Below are positions 27,506 through 37,693 of a stretch of 64,000 nucleotides of DNA, piece after piece. The notes under the pieces were generated by a model. That model searched no databases and was not told the origin of the DNA. It saw nothing but the letters and a program-made list of their open reading frames with translations. The position numbers and the translations under genes are program-made. The DNA is from Maritalea mobilis. GTDB lineage: Bacteria; Pseudomonadota; Alphaproteobacteria; Rhizobiales; Devosiaceae. Where the stretch lies: positions 558,001 to 622,000 of the forward strand of contig NZ_SNYR01000002.1 in NCBI RefSeq assembly GCF_004363175.1, written 5' to 3'. Every line of letters begins with the position of its first letter. Positions within the stretch are counted from its first letter, which is position 1.

Positions 27506-29794
27506 ATGAAAATCGCATGTTTGGGCGGTGGCCCGGCCAGTCTATATTTTGCCATCAGCATGAAGCGGCGTGACCCGTCGCACGACATCACGATTTTTGA
27601 GCGCAACAAGCCGGATGATACATTTGGCTGGGGCGTGGTTTTGTCCGATGAAACCCTTGATAATATGGCTGAAAATGACAAGCAGAGTGCCGAAGCGATC
27701 CGCGAACATTTCGCCTATTGGGACGATATTGCGGTGGTGCATGATGGGCACCGCACCGTTTCTACTGGCCACGGATTTTGCGGCGTTGGCCGCATGCAAT
27801 TGCTGCTGACCTTGCAAGAACGTGCCCGCGAACTCGACATTAAAATGGAGTTCGAAACTGAGATTGATAGCGCCTCACCGTTGATGAAAGAATATGATCT
27901 GGTGGTGGCCGCAGATGGGTTGAATTCCAAAACCCGCACCGAGTTTGCCGATCATTTCAAGCCCCAAATCGACACGCGCAAATGCCACTTTGTGTGGCTA
28001 GGCACCCATCAGAAATTTGATGACGCCTTCACCTTTATCTTTGAGAAAACCGAGCATGGTTGGATTTGGGCCCACGCCTACCAGTTCGACAAAGACACAG
28101 CGACCTTTATTGTAGAGTGCGCGCCTGAGACCTTCAAAAAGTTCGGATTTGGCGAAAAGAGCCAGCAAGAAACCATCGCGATCTGCGAAGAGATTTTCAA
28201 AGATCATTTGGGCGGGCATAGCTTGATGACCAATGCCAACCATATTCGCGGATCGGCCTGGCTGAACTTCCCGCGCGTATTGTGTGAAAAGTGGCACCAC
28301 GAAAATGTGGTGCTGTTGGGCGATGCCTCGGCGACGGCCCACTTCTCCATCGGCTCCGGCACCAAACTCGCCTTTGAAAGCGCCATTGCACTGGCTGAGT
28401 TTTTGCACACCGAGCCGACCCTAGACGCCGCGTTCCGCAAATATCAGGAAGATCGTCGTCTCGACGTCTTGCGCCTGCAAAGCGCGGCCCGCAACTCAAC
28501 CGAATGGTTTGAAGATGTGGAGCGCTATCTCGATCTTGACCCGGTGCAGTTTAACTATTCATTGCTCACCCGCTCCCAGCGGATCAGCCATGAAAATCTG
28601 CGCCTGCGCGATCCGGAATGGCTGAAATCCGCCGAAACATGGTTTCAGGAACAGGCTGGCGCGAAAGGCGTGCATCGTGCGCCGATGTTTGCCCCGTTCA
28701 AGCTGCGCGATATGGAATTGAAAAACCGCGTGGTGGTCTCGCCCATGGCCCAATATAAGGCCAAGAATGGTTGCCCCACCGACTGGCATTTTGCCCATTA
28801 TGCTGAGCGCGCCAAAGGCGGCGCTGGCCTTGTTTATGTGGAAATGACCTGTGTGTCGCCCGAGGGGCGGATCACACCGGGCTGCCCGGGGCTTTATGCC
28901 CCCGAGCATGAGGCGGCGTGGACCCGTCTTACTGATTTTGTGCATAGCGAGACCAGCGCCAAAATGGCGATGCAGATCGGCCATTCCGGCCGCAAAGGTT
29001 CGACTCAATTGGGGTGGGAGACCATGGATGCGCCGATCAAAGAGGGCAATTGGCCGCTTCTATCGGCATCAGACATTCCGTGGTCGCCGGATAATGCGAC
29101 GCCAAAGGCCATGGATCGCGATGATATGGACATGGTGCGCGATCAGTTTGTCGCCTCCACCAAAATGGCAGATCGGGCCGGGTTTGACATGGTCGAGCTG
29201 CACGCCGCGCACGGCTATTTGATTTCGTCCTTCATCTCCCCCAAGTCGAACAATCGGCAGGATGAATATGGCGGCTCGCTGGACAATCGCATGCGCTATC
29301 CGCTGGAAGTGGCCAAAGCCATGCGTGCCGCGTGGCCTGATCACAAGCCAATGTCCGTGCGGATTTCCGCAAATGACTGGGTGGGCGCAGAAGGCGTGAC
29401 GCCAGACGAAGCGGTCCAGATCGCGCAAATGTTCTCCGCCGTCGGCATTGATATTATCGACGTGTCTGCGGGCCAGACCTCAATTGACGCGGCACCGATA
29501 TATGGTCGCATGTTCCAAACACCGTTCTCAGACCGTATTCGCAATGAGACGGGCCTCAAGACCATGGCCGTGGGCAATATTTATGAGCCGGACCATATCA
29601 ATTCGATCCTGATGGCAGGCCGGGCTGATCTGGTGTGTCTGGCGCGGCCACATTTGGCTGATCCTTATTGGACGTTGCATGCCGCAGCAGCCCTTGGCGA
29701 TAAAGACAGCGAATGGCCCTTGCCCTATTTGCCTGGTCGGGATCAAATGATGCGATTGGCAGAACGGAATGAAGGCATCGGGATTAAGGTATGA
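27506..29794 (+). CDS. abmA: Fused FAD monooxygenase / old yellow enzyme: 2-aminobenzoyl-CoA monooxygenase/reductase type
   Basis: 762 residues from the ATG at 27506 (GGGAGGA upstream). Residues 1 to about 375 are a salicylate-hydroxylase-like FAD monooxygenase with GGGPASL and [19 protein letters not shown]. Residues about 390-762 are an old-yellow-enzyme barrel with [30 protein letters not shown] and the [11 protein letters not shown] motif. This fusion is known from Azoarcus evansii, where it hydroxylates and then reduces 2-aminobenzoyl-CoA to 2-amino-5-oxocyclohex-1-ene-1-carbonyl-CoA. A salicylyl-CoA 5-hydroxylase-like protein has the same architecture, but the CoA ligase and kynureninase in this operon favour the anthranilate assignment. 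Confidence 0.85.
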   Translation: MKIACLGGGPASLYFAISMKRRDPSHDITIFERNKPDDTFGWGVVLSDETLDNMAENDKQSAEAIREHFAYWDDIAVVHDGHRTVSTGHGFCGVGRMQLLLTLQERARELDIKMEFETEIDSASPLMKEYDLVVAADGLNSKTRTEFADHFKPQIDTRKCHFVWLGTHQKFDDAFTFIFEKTEHGWIWAHAYQFDKDTATFIVECAPETFKKFGFGEKSQQETIAICEEIFKDHLGGHSLMTNANHIRGSAWLNFPRVLCEKWHHENVVLLGDASATAHFSIGSGTKLAFESAIALAEFLHTEPTLDAAFRKYQEDRRLDVLRLQSAARNSTEWFEDVERYLDLDPVQFNYSLLTRSQRISHENLRLRDPEWLKSAETWFQEQAGAKGVHRAPMFAPFKLRDMELKNRVVVSPMAQYKAKNGCPTDWHFAHYAERAKGGAGLVYVEMTCVSPEGRITPGCPGLYAPEHEAAWTRLTDFVHSETSAKMAMQIGHSGRKGSTQLGWETMDAPIKEGNWPLLSASDIPWSPDNATPKAMDRDDMDMVRDQFVASTKMADRAGFDMVELHAAHGYLISSFISPKSNNRQDEYGGSLDNRMRYPLEVAKAMRAAWPDHKPMSVRISANDWVGAEGVTPDEAVQIAQMFSAVGIDIIDVSAGQTSIDAAPIYGRMFQTPFSDRIRNETGLKTMAVGNIYEPDHINSILMAGRADLVCLARPHLADPYWTLHAAAALGDKDSEWPLPYLPGRDQMMRLAERNEGIGIKV

Positions 29795-30537
29795 TCTTAG
29801 CGGGCAAAAACATATTGATCACAGGCGGCGGCACCGGCGTTGGTGCCGTGATGGCCAAGCAGTTCGCTGAGGCGGGCGGCACGGTTACCGTGGCGGGCCG
29901 CACCCGCGCAACGCTTGACCAAGCGGCCAGCCAACATGCCAACATCAAAGTGGCGACCGTGGACATCACAGACGAAGAGTCGGTGAAGACTCTGTTTGAT
30001 GAGATCGGCGTGATGGAAATTGTGGTCGCCAATGCCGGTGCGTCATCCAGCGCGCCCTTGGCCAAGACCTCGCTTGCCGATTGGCAGCAGATGATCGATG
30101 TGAATTTGACCGGCACCTTCCTGACCCTCAAAGAGGGATTGGTGCGGCTGAAAGGCAAAGACTGGGGACGCTTGATCGCGGTGGCGTCAACTGCTGGCCT
30201 GAAAGGCTATCCTTATGTCGCGCCCTATGCGGCGGCGAAACATGGGGTGATCGGCCTCATCAAAAGCATGGCGTTGGAAGTGGCCAAAAGCGGCATCACC
30301 GCCAATGCGCTTTGCCCCGGCTTTCTCAATACGGAAATGACCGAGCGGTCCGTCGCCAATATTATGGAAAAGACAGGCATGAGCGCGGATGATGCGCTCA
30401 AGGCACTGGCGAAAAACAACCCGCAAGGGCGGCTGATCGAGCCGGAAGAAGTGGCCGCGGCGGCACTTAATTTGTGCGGTCCGCATAGCGAGGGGCTTAA
30501 TGGTGTGGCCCTTTCTATTTCAGGAGGTGAAATATGA
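29791..30537 (+). CDS. Short-chain dehydrogenase/reductase
   Basis: 248 residues. Classical SDR: cofactor motif TGGGTGVG near the N-terminus, NAG in VANAGAS, catalytic Ser in VASTAG, and YAAAK. Probably NAD(P)H-dependent; it could reduce the 5-oxo group of the dearomatised ring or oxidise a hydroxyl later in the pathway. It overlaps the monooxygenase stop and the MarR start, each by 4 nt, so it is firmly part of this operon. Confidence 0.9.
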   Translation: MILAGKNILITGGGTGVGAVMAKQFAEAGGTVTVAGRTRATLDQAASQHANIKVATVDITDEESVKTLFDEIGVMEIVVANAGASSSAPLAKTSLADWQQMIDVNLTGTFLTLKEGLVRLKGKDWGRLIAVASTAGLKGYPYVAPYAAAKHGVIGLIKSMALEVAKSGITANALCPGFLNTEMTERSVANIMEKTGMSADDALKALAKNNPQGRLIEPEEVAAAALNLCGPHSEGLNGVALSISGGEI

Positions 30538-31001
30538 GCGCAACTGACCCGGTGACCGGGCACCCCATGAGCAAGCAGCGTTTGCGCCTATGGCTGCATA
30601 TGCTGAAAACGGCCCGCTTTGTGGAAAATGAACTGCGCGAGCGCATGCGCGTCACCTACCAATCCACCCTGCCCCGCTTTGACGTGATGGCGATGTTGGA
30701 CCGCACCCGCGAAGGGCTGTTGATGAGCCAATTGTCACAGCAATTGATGGTGTCGAACGGCAATGTGACGGGCATTATCGATCGGTTGGTGCAGGATGGT
30801 TATGTGGTGCGCGTCTCCGTGAAAGGCGACAAGCGCGCCACCCTGGTGCGCCTCACGCCGAAGGGCATCGAAAAGTTTGCCGAAATGGCCGCCGAGCATG
30901 AACGCTGGATAGATGAATTGATGGACAATGTGCAAGATCAGGACATTGAGCATTTTATCGACGCGCTCAATCATATCCGAAAGGATCATCAGCATGACTA
31001 A
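30534..31001 (+). CDS. MarR-family transcriptional regulator
   Basis: 155 residues. The winged helix-turn-helix is visible in [30 protein letters not shown], followed by the wing [15 protein letters not shown]. MarR proteins bind palindromes as dimers, often releasing DNA when a CoA thioester or aromatic acid binds, as in BadR- and HpaR-type control. The position inside the plus operon, with 4-nt and 8-nt overlaps, implies autoregulation through the palindrome at 27408-27448. Confidence 0.92.
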   Translation: MSATDPVTGHPMSKQRLRLWLHMLKTARFVENELRERMRVTYQSTLPRFDVMAMLDRTREGLLMSQLSQQLMVSNGNVTGIIDRLVQDGYVVRVSVKGDKRATLVRLTPKGIEKFAEMAAEHERWIDELMDNVQDQDIEHFIDALNHIRKDHQHD

Positions 31002-31806
31002 ATTGGCCGACTATCAACCAGAGCATTTTTTGCTAACCATGAAGGGCGACATTGCCATTGTGCAATTGAACCGCCCCGACCGGAAAAATCCGCTCACCTT
31101 TGAAAGCTATGCTGAGCTGCGCGACTTCTTCCGCGCGCTTCACTACGCCGACGACATCAATGCCGTAATTTTTGCCAGCAATGGCGGCAATTTCTGTTCT
31201 GGCGGCGATGTGCACGACATTATCGGGCCGCTGGTGGGTATGGATATGAAAGAGCTGTTGGCCTTCACCCGCATGACCGGGGATTTGGTCAAGGCCATGC
31301 TCAACTGCTCCACCCCGATCATCTCTGCGGTCGATGGCGTGGCGGTTGGCGCAGGGGCGATTATCGCCATGGCGTCCGACATGCGGTTGGCGACACCAGA
31401 AGCCAAAACCGCTTTTTTGTTTACCCGTGTCGGCCTTGCAGGCTGCGATATGGGCGCGTGCGCGATGCTGCCCCGTTTGATCGGGCAAGGCCGCGCGGCG
31501 GAACTGCTCTATACGGGCCGCTCTATGAGCGCTGAGGAAGGCTTGAATTGGGGCTTCTTCAACGCGCTGCACAGCGCCGATGAGCTGGATGAAGCCGCCA
31601 TGAAGCTCGCTGAGCGTGTGGTGGCCGGGCCGACTTTCGCCCACGGGATCACCAAGACCCAGCTCAATCAGGAATGGAACATGAGCCTCGAACAAGCGAT
31701 TGAGAGCGAAGCGCAGGCGCAAGCCTTGTGCATGCAAACCAAGGATTTTGAGCGCGCCTATCACGCGTTTGTCGCGAAAGAAAAACCAAAGTTTGAGGGC
31801 AATTAA
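30994..31806 (+). CDS. Crotonase-family protein lacking both hydratase glutamates
   Basis: 270 residues from the ATG at 30994, overlapping the MarR end by 8 nt. The CoA-binding and oxyanion features are there ([21 protein letters not shown]). The two catalytic glutamates of enoyl-CoA hydratase are replaced by Ile123 and Phe143, and the region reads [12 protein letters not shown], with an Asp at 152. So it is not expected to be an ordinary hydratase. Crotonases without these glutamates include hydrolases and isomerases such as the ring-opening BadI. Inference: it opens the 2-oxo ring intermediate by C-C hydrolysis, which would explain why no thiolase is needed at that step. Confidence 0.85.
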   Translation: MTKLADYQPEHFLLTMKGDIAIVQLNRPDRKNPLTFESYAELRDFFRALHYADDINAVIFASNGGNFCSGGDVHDIIGPLVGMDMKELLAFTRMTGDLVKAMLNCSTPIISAVDGVAVGAGAIIAMASDMRLATPEAKTAFLFTRVGLAGCDMGACAMLPRLIGQGRAAELLYTGRSMSAEEGLNWGFFNALHSADELDEAAMKLAERVVAGPTFAHGITKTQLNQEWNMSLEQAIESEAQAQALCMQTKDFERAYHAFVAKEKPKFEGN

Positions 31807-32942
31807 TGGCCGATCAAAGCTTTCTCAACTGGCCCTTTTTTGAAGATAAGCACCGCGCCTTGCACGCCGAGCTGGAGAGCTGGGCCAGCGCCAATTTGCC
31901 CGTCGATCACAGCGATGTGGATCAAGCGTGCAAAGATTTGGTGGCCGCGTTGGGCAAAGCAGGCTTTTTGCAGCATAGCGGCGCGAAGCAAGGCGAGAAG
32001 CTGGATGTGCGCAGCCTCTGCCTGATCCGCGAAACTTTGGCGCGGCATGATGGCTTGGCCGATTTTGCTTTTGCGATGCAAGGCTTGGGCACCGGGGCGC
32101 TGTCGCTATTTGGCACGCCGGACCAGCAGGCTTGGCTGGACAAAACCCGCGCAGGCGAAGCGCTCTCCGCGTTTGCTTTGAGCGAACCCAAATCCGGGTC
32201 GGATGTGGCCAATATTGAATTGAGCGCCGAAGATAAGGGCAATCATTATGTGCTCAATGGCGAAAAGACGTGGATTTCCAACGGCGGCATCGCCAATGTC
32301 TACACGGTTTTTGCCCGCACGGGCGAAGCGCCTAGGGCCAAAGGGCTGTCTGCCTTTGTGGTGCCAGCTGATAGCGAGGGGCTGGAGATTGCCGAACGCT
32401 TGGACGTGATCGCGCCGCATCCGCTCGCCCGGTTGAAGTTTAACAATGTGCATGTGCCGAAAACCAATATGATTGGCGAAGCAGGCGCAGGCTTTAAAAT
32501 CGCCATGAGCGTTTTGGACGTGTTCCGCTCCACCGTTGGCGCGGCAGCGTTGGGCTTTGCCCGCCGCGCGCTAGACGAAACATTGGCCCGCGCCAAATCG
32601 CGGGAATTGTTTGGTGCGCCCTTGGCTGAATTGCAAATGGTACAAGGTCATATTGCCGATATGGCGTTGGATGTGGATGCGGCGGCCTTGCTGATTTACC
32701 GCGCCGCCTGGACCAAAGATATGGGCGCTGCCCGCGTGACTCGCGAAGCGGCCATGGCCAAACTTTACGCGACGGACAAAGCGCAAGAGGTGATCGACAA
32801 AGCTGTGCAAATTCACGGTGGCGACGGGGTGCGCAAAGGGTCAATCGTCGAGAGCCTATACAGAGAAATTCGCGCCTTGCGCATTTATGAGGGCGCCTCT
32901 GACGTCCAAAAAATTGTGATTGCGCGCCAGACACTAAGCTAA
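31806..32942 (+). CDS. Acyl-CoA dehydrogenase
   Basis: 378 residues. N-terminal, middle ([16 protein letters not shown] and [12 protein letters not shown]) and C-terminal domains are all present. The family's catalytic base is the Glu in [16 protein letters not shown] near the end. FAD-dependent oxidation of an acyl-CoA to the 2-enoyl-CoA, electrons going to ETF. It starts within the stop of the crotonase gene (1-nt overlap). Substrate probably a C7 dicarboxylyl- or cyclohexane-type CoA from anthranilate; not deducible from sequence. Confidence 0.92.
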   Translation: MADQSFLNWPFFEDKHRALHAELESWASANLPVDHSDVDQACKDLVAALGKAGFLQHSGAKQGEKLDVRSLCLIRETLARHDGLADFAFAMQGLGTGALSLFGTPDQQAWLDKTRAGEALSAFALSEPKSGSDVANIELSAEDKGNHYVLNGEKTWISNGGIANVYTVFARTGEAPRAKGLSAFVVPADSEGLEIAERLDVIAPHPLARLKFNNVHVPKTNMIGEAGAGFKIAMSVLDVFRSTVGAAALGFARRALDETLARAKSRELFGAPLAELQMVQGHIADMALDVDAAALLIYRAAWTKDMGAARVTREAAMAKLYATDKAQEVIDKAVQIHGGDGVRKGSIVESLYREIRALRIYEGASDVQKIVIARQTLS

Positions 32943-32961
32943 AATTCCTTGGGAGGGGATC

Positions 32962-34587
32962 ATGGAATTGGGACCAACTGGTCATGTGGACCATTTTTGC
33001 CGGGAGAACTTGCCGCCATTTGATCAATGGCCGCAGATCAACACGGAAGATTTCACCTATCCGGAATATTTAAATGTGGGCCGCGCCCTCACCGATGCGA
33101 TGGTGGAAAAAGGCTTTGGCGACCACACTGCATTGATCGGCAATGGCCGCCAGCGCACCTATAAGGAATTGGCCGACTGGACCAACCGTTTGGCCCATGC
33201 GCTGGTGGAAGATTATGGCGTGAAGCCCGGCAACCGCGTGTTGATCCGCTCTGCCAACAACCCCGCTATGGTCGCCTGTTGGCTTGCGGCCACCAAGGCA
33301 GGCGCTGTGGTGGTCAACACCATGCCATTGCTACGTGCAGGTGAGTTGGGTGCCATTGTCGACAAGGCCGAAATTGAATTTGCCTTGTGCGACACGCGGA
33401 TGATGGACGAGATTGTTGCCTGCGGCAAAACATCGAAACATCTCAAAACCATTATCGGGTTTGATGGCACCGCCAATCATGATGCGGAACTGGACCGGAT
33501 TGCTTTGGGCAAATCTGTAAAGTTTGATGCGGTGAAAACGGGTCGTGACGATGTGGCCCTGTTGGGCTTCACGTCTGGCACCACCGGCGAGCCAAAGGCC
33601 ACTATGCATTTCCACCGCGATCTGCTGATCATCGCCGATGGGTATGCTAGGGAAGTGTTACAAGTCACGCCAGAAGATGTTTTTGTTGGCTCTCCGCCTT
33701 TGGCTTTTACTTTCGGGTTGGGCGGTTTGGCCGTGTTCCCCTTGCGCTTTGGCGCAACGGCCACTTTGCTGGAAACTGCTTCGCCCCCGAACATGATTGA
33801 GATTATCGAAACCCACAAAGCTACCATCTGCTTCACCGCCCCCACCGCTTATCGGGTGATGTTGCGGGCCATGGATGAAGGGGCGGATTTGTCCACCTTG
33901 CGTTGCGCGGTCTCTGCGGGGGAAACATTGCCTGAGCCTGTGTTTGATGAATGGCAGCAAAAGACAGGTAAGCCGATGTTGGACGGCATTGGCGCAACGG
34001 AGATGTTGCACATCTTTATCTCAAACCGCTTGGACGATGCCAAACCTGCCTGCACGGGCAAGCCAGTGACAGGCTATGAGGCCAAAGTGGTTGATGACAA
34101 TATGAATGAAATGCCGCGTGGCGAGCCGGGTCGCTTGGCCGTGCGCGGACCGACTGGCTGTCGCTATTTGAATGATGAGCGGCAGGCGAAATATGTCACA
34201 GATGGGTGGAACATTACGGGTGACACCTTTGTGGAAGATGAGAATGGCTATTTCCATTTCGCCGCCCGTAATGACGATATGATCATTTCATCCGGCTATA
34301 ATATTGCCGGACCGGAGGTGGAAGCGGCGCTATTGGCGCATGAATATGTGCTTGAATGTGCGGTGATTGGCGTGCCCGACACGGAGCGCGGCCATATTGT
34401 GCAAGCGCATGTGGTGCTCGCCGAAGGCGCTTCAGCATCCGATGAAACCACCAAGATTTTGCAAGATCATGTGAAAGCGACCATTGCGCCCTTTAAATAT
34501 CCGCGCTCTGTGGTATTCACCGATCAGTTGCCCAAAACCCAAACCGGAAAAATCCAGCGGTTCCAGCTAAGGGAAAACCAAAAGTGA
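32962..34587 (+). CDS. abmG: 2-aminobenzoate (anthranilate)-CoA ligase
   Basis: 541 residues, with GGGAGGGG before the ATG. Adenylate-forming ligase: P-loop-like GFTSGTTGEPKA near residue 203, the A8 region GYNIAGPEVEAAL, and the acylation Lys in PKTQTGKIQR near residue 527. The N-terminus HVDHFCRENLPPFDQWP is characteristic of the benzoate/2-aminobenzoate-CoA ligase group. It activates anthranilate with ATP and CoA for the fused monooxygenase. The stop overlaps the kynureninase GTG, so substrate production and activation are co-translated. Confidence 0.88.
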   Translation: MELGPTGHVDHFCRENLPPFDQWPQINTEDFTYPEYLNVGRALTDAMVEKGFGDHTALIGNGRQRTYKELADWTNRLAHALVEDYGVKPGNRVLIRSANNPAMVACWLAATKAGAVVVNTMPLLRAGELGAIVDKAEIEFALCDTRMMDEIVACGKTSKHLKTIIGFDGTANHDAELDRIALGKSVKFDAVKTGRDDVALLGFTSGTTGEPKATMHFHRDLLIIADGYAREVLQVTPEDVFVGSPPLAFTFGLGGLAVFPLRFGATATLLETASPPNMIEIIETHKATICFTAPTAYRVMLRAMDEGADLSTLRCAVSAGETLPEPVFDEWQQKTGKPMLDGIGATEMLHIFISNRLDDAKPACTGKPVTGYEAKVVDDNMNEMPRGEPGRLAVRGPTGCRYLNDERQAKYVTDGWNITGDTFVEDENGYFHFAARNDDMIISSGYNIAGPEVEAALLAHEYVLECAVIGVPDTERGHIVQAHVVLAEGASASDETTKILQDHVKATIAPFKYPRSVVFTDQLPKTQTGKIQRFQLRENQK

Positions 34588-35780
34588 GCGATATTTTTGC
34601 CCAAACCAAAGCCAAGTTTCATCTGCCAAAGGGCGTGATTTATCTGGATGGCAACAGCCTTGGCCCGCTGCCAAAAGCGGCGATGGGCGTGGTGGAGCGC
34701 ACCATTCAGGATGAATGGGGCGAGATGCTGATCACCGGGTGGAACAAGGCCGGGTGGATCAACAAGCCCAGCGAAATTGGCGACCGGATTGGCAAATTGA
34801 TCGGCGCGCCTGCTGGATCTGTGGTGATGGGTGACACGCTGTCGATCAAGGTTTATCAGGCGTTGGCCTCAGCATTGGAGCTTAATCCGGACCGCAAAGT
34901 GGTGCTGTCTGATAAGGGAAACTTCCCGTCCGACCTTTATATCGCAGATGGTTTACTGAAGAGCTTGGGCGATGAATACGAGCTGCGCGTGGTCGCGCCG
35001 GAAGAGGTTGAAAATGCGCTGACGGACGATGTTGCCGTGATGATGATCACCGAAGTGGATTATCGCACTGGCCGCAAGCACGACATGAAGGCGCTCACCG
35101 AAAAAGCCCATGCCAATGGCATTTTGACCATTTGGGATTTGGCCCACTCCGCAGGCGCGTTGCCGGTTGACCTTGCAGGCTGCAACGCTGATTTTGCTGT
35201 GGGATGCACCTATAAATATCTGAATGGCGGCCCTGGTGCACCTGCTTTTATCTATGTGGCGGACAAGCATAAGGATGCGGCGCGCCCTGCCCTTTCCGGT
35301 TGGATGGGGCATGAAGCACCGTTCGCGTTTGATCTGGATTATCGCGCTGCGCCGGGCATTGAGCGGATGCGCGTGGGTACGCCGCCGATCATCGCACTGA
35401 GCGTTTTGGAAGCCAGCATGGACATTTGGGACATGGTGGAGATGAACGCGGTGCGCGAGCGCTCTATCGAGCTATGTGATTTGTTTATTGATGAAGTTGA
35501 GCGGCTTTGCCCGCAATTGCAATTGGGGTCGCCGCGTGAAGGCAAGCGCCGGGGTTCGCAAGTGTCATTCCATTTCGAGAATGGCTATGCGGCGATGCAG
35601 GCACTGATTGCCAACGGGGTTATCGGCGATTTCCGCGCCCCGGATATGATGCGGTTCGGGTTTACCCCGCTTTATGTTGATCATGATGATGTGCGTGGCG
35701 CTGCGGCCATTCTTGGTACCATTATTAATGAAAAAGTTTGGGACGATCCCAAATACCAAAGAAGGTCAAAAGTTACATGA
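34584..35780 (+). CDS. kynU: Kynureninase
   Basis: 398 residues, starting at a GTG that overlaps the ligase stop. PLP-dependent fold type I; the PLP lysine is in [11 protein letters not shown] near residue 211, a kynureninase hallmark, and [13 protein letters not shown] is the phosphate-side motif. It splits kynurenine into anthranilate and alanine. With the next gene (tryptophan dioxygenase, 4-nt overlap) and the arylformamidase in the opposite operon it completes tryptophan to anthranilate. Confidence 0.95.
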   Translation: MSDIFAQTKAKFHLPKGVIYLDGNSLGPLPKAAMGVVERTIQDEWGEMLITGWNKAGWINKPSEIGDRIGKLIGAPAGSVVMGDTLSIKVYQALASALELNPDRKVVLSDKGNFPSDLYIADGLLKSLGDEYELRVVAPEEVENALTDDVAVMMITEVDYRTGRKHDMKALTEKAHANGILTIWDLAHSAGALPVDLAGCNADFAVGCTYKYLNGGPGAPAFIYVADKHKDAARPALSGWMGHEAPFAFDLDYRAAPGIERMRVGTPPIIALSVLEASMDIWDMVEMNAVRERSIELCDLFIDEVERLCPQLQLGSPREGKRRGSQVSFHFENGYAAMQALIANGVIGDFRAPDMMRFGFTPLYVDHDDVRGAAAILGTIINEKVWDDPKYQRRSKVT

Positions 35781-36613
35781 TCAAGCCATATGATCCGAGC
35801 GAAGAAGGCGCTCAAATGTCATTTGATGGACGCATGTCCTATGGTGACTATTTGCAAATTGATACCATCCTCAACACCCAAAAACCGCTTTCCACGGCGC
35901 ATGATGAGATGTTGTTTATCATTCAGCATCAAACCAGCGAATTGTGGATGAAGCTGGCGGTGCATGAGCTGCATGCGGCCCGCGCGGCGATGCAGGAAAA
36001 CCGCCTTGAGCCAGCGTTCAAAATGTTGGCGCGGGTGGCGCGTATTTTTGAGCAACTCAACAATGCATGGGATGTTTTGCGCACCATGACCCCGTCGGAA
36101 TATACCCAGTTTCGCGAGACATTGGGCCAATCCTCCGGCTTTCAATCTTACCAATATCGGCAGATTGAATATATTCTGGGCAACCGCAATCAATCCATGC
36201 TGAAGCCCCATGCGCATCGGGAAGAAATTCACGCCATGCTCAAAAAAGAGCTAGATGTGCCAAGCCTTTACGATGTGGCGCTGCAATTATTGCAGTTGGG
36301 TGGCATTGATGTGCCGGAAGCGATTTTGAGCCGCGATGTCAGCAAAACCCATGTGGCGGACGATGGCGTTGAAGCGGCATGGGCCAAGGTATATGAGAAC
36401 CCGGAGAAATATTGGGTGCTGTATCAATTGGCGGAAAAGCTTGTTGATTTTGAAGATTATTTTCGCCGCTGGCGCTTCAACCATGTCACAACGGTGGAAC
36501 GGATTATCGGCTTTAAACGGGGCACAGGTGGCACGGGTGGCGTGAGCTATTTACGCCGGATGCTGGATGTGGAACTATTCCCCGAACTTTGGCATGTGAG
36601 GACACAATTATGA
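35777..36613 (+). CDS. kynA: Tryptophan 2,3-dioxygenase
   Basis: 278 residues from the ATG at 35777, which overlaps the kynureninase stop; AGAAGG lies upstream. Helical haem protein with the family signatures [26 protein letters not shown] (the distal His is in this segment) and [15 protein letters not shown] (haem-ligand His). It opens the indole ring of L-tryptophan with O2 to N-formylkynurenine. Its stop overlaps the next small gene by 4 nt. Confidence 0.95.
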   Translation: MIKPYDPSEEGAQMSFDGRMSYGDYLQIDTILNTQKPLSTAHDEMLFIIQHQTSELWMKLAVHELHAARAAMQENRLEPAFKMLARVARIFEQLNNAWDVLRTMTPSEYTQFRETLGQSSGFQSYQYRQIEYILGNRNQSMLKPHAHREEIHAMLKKELDVPSLYDVALQLLQLGGIDVPEAILSRDVSKTHVADDGVEAAWAKVYENPEKYWVLYQLAEKLVDFEDYFRRWRFNHVTTVERIIGFKRGTGGTGGVSYLRRMLDVELFPELWHVRTQL

Positions 36614-36846
36614 CCTGCGTATTTGTTCAATTGCGGTGCAAACCGGGCAAAACTTATGAAGTTGCCGACCAAATTCACGAGCGCGAAATTGTTTCCGAGC
36701 TTTATTCGACCTCGGGCAATTTTGATTTGATGATGAAGATCTATATTCCCGAAGGCGAGGATGTGGGCATGTTCATCAATGACAATATTGTTGATATTGA
36801 AGGCATTGAGCGTTCGTTGACCACCCTGACCTTTAAAACATTTTAA
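36610..36846 (+). CDS. Stand-alone Lrp/AsnC ligand-binding (RAM) domain protein
   Basis: 78 residues. The whole protein is the alpha/beta ligand-sensing domain of Lrp/AsnC regulators ([18 protein letters not shown]..., then [12 protein letters not shown] and [10 protein letters not shown]) with no DNA-binding helix-turn-helix. Such domains form decamer-like rings that bind amino acids. It is the last gene of the tryptophan operon, overlapping kynA by 4 nt, so a role in sensing tryptophan or an intermediate, or in modulating a full-length Lrp, is plausible but unproven. A strong terminator follows. Confidence 0.85.
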   Translation: MTCVFVQLRCKPGKTYEVADQIHEREIVSELYSTSGNFDLMMKIYIPEGEDVGMFINDNIVDIEGIERSLTTLTFKTF

Positions 36847-36870
36847 GGGTCAAAATCATTAAAATTAGAG

Positions 36871-36910
36871 AGGGATTTCAGGTGTAAGCATCTGAAATCC
36901 CTTTTCTTTT
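36871..36910 (+). terminator. Intrinsic terminator of the tryptophan/anthranilate operon
   Basis: GGGATTTCAG/CTGAAATCCC stem (36872-36881 and 36892-36901), followed by a T-rich TTTTCTTTT. Confidence 0.8.
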
Positions 36911-36987
36911 GCGTAAAAACTGAAATCGGGCGCTAAAATTTTAGTTTATTTCAGCAAAACTCCAGAAAATTACAGCACTTTTTCAGT

Positions 36988-37614
36988 TTATTTTATGCCC
37001 ATCGGCTGCAGGCTTTTCAAAAAGATATTTTTGACCTTTTGCAACTCTGCCGAAGTGGCCCCTCCCCGCGCTTGAATCGCCAAACTGTGCATGGTGGAAT
37101 TGATCAGACTTGCCAATTCGTCCGCGCTCAATGCTGACTGCTCAAAATAGTCTGGAAACTTGGTCGCCAGCTTCTCGGCAATTTGGGTTTGCGCCGCGTT
37201 CAAAAAATGATGAAGCGATTTTTGAATTTGATCATGCTCGCCAGCAGCGGCTGGCATGGTGGTGAGCACAAGGCACCCCGCCCGACTTGGCGCGGCTGCA
37301 GCGAAGCGCGAAATTGAAATGTCGAGGGTGCGGTCAATCGCCTCATCCAAGCTAGTGGCGCGTTCAATGCCCTTTTGCCACTCGGTCCACACCTCTTGCA
37401 TATAGGCCTCGGCCACGCGGGCAAACAATTGTTCTTTGTCGCCAAAAGCCCGGTAGAAGCTGGGTTTATTCAGTCCCATCTCCTTGGCCAATTGGTCAAT
37501 GCGCACCCCATCATATCCGGCACGGCGGAACAGATCTGTCGCCTTTCTGATCGCGGTTTTTTCGTCAAATTGTTTCGGGCGACCACGGGGACGCTTTTCA
37601 TCTTTTGATACCAT
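36988..37614 (-). CDS. TetR-family transcriptional regulator
   Basis: 208 residues. N-terminal HTH in AIRKATDLFRRAGYDGVRID..., followed by KEMGLNKPSFYRAFGDKEQLF; the variable C-terminal ligand domain resembles the TetR_C_16/AcrR-like group. Preceded by a basic GRPKQFDEKT stretch. Divergent from the HD-protein/nitrilase operon, with an inverted repeat (37649-37664) between them, so it is probably their repressor. Confidence 0.9.
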   Translation of the reverse strand: MVSKDEKRPRGRPKQFDEKTAIRKATDLFRRAGYDGVRIDQLAKEMGLNKPSFYRAFGDKEQLFARVAEAYMQEVWTEWQKGIERATSLDEAIDRTLDISISRFAAAAPSRAGCLVLTTMPAAAGEHDQIQKSLHHFLNAAQTQIAEKLATKFPDYFEQSALSADELASLINSTMHSLAIQARGGATSAELQKVKNIFLKSLQPMGIK

Positions 37615-37648
37615 TTAGTACAAAACTCTTGCCAAGCAGATTTTTTTA

Positions 37649-37664
37649 TGTACTTTTCAGTACA
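37649..37664. promoter_or_regulatory. Probable TetR operator
   Basis: TGTACT-TTTC-AGTACA, a 6-bp inverted repeat with a 4-bp centre in the 79-bp divergent spacer. A further half-like TAGTACAAAACT lies near the tetR start. Confidence 0.55.
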
Positions 37665-37693
37665 CAATTTTGAGCAAAGGAGCAAGTTCAACC

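Noticed and set aside
27506-29794. Fused gene as a frameshifted pair or assembly error
   Set aside because: Both halves are in one frame with an intact linker, and the same fusion is known for 2-aminobenzoyl-CoA monooxygenase/reductase.
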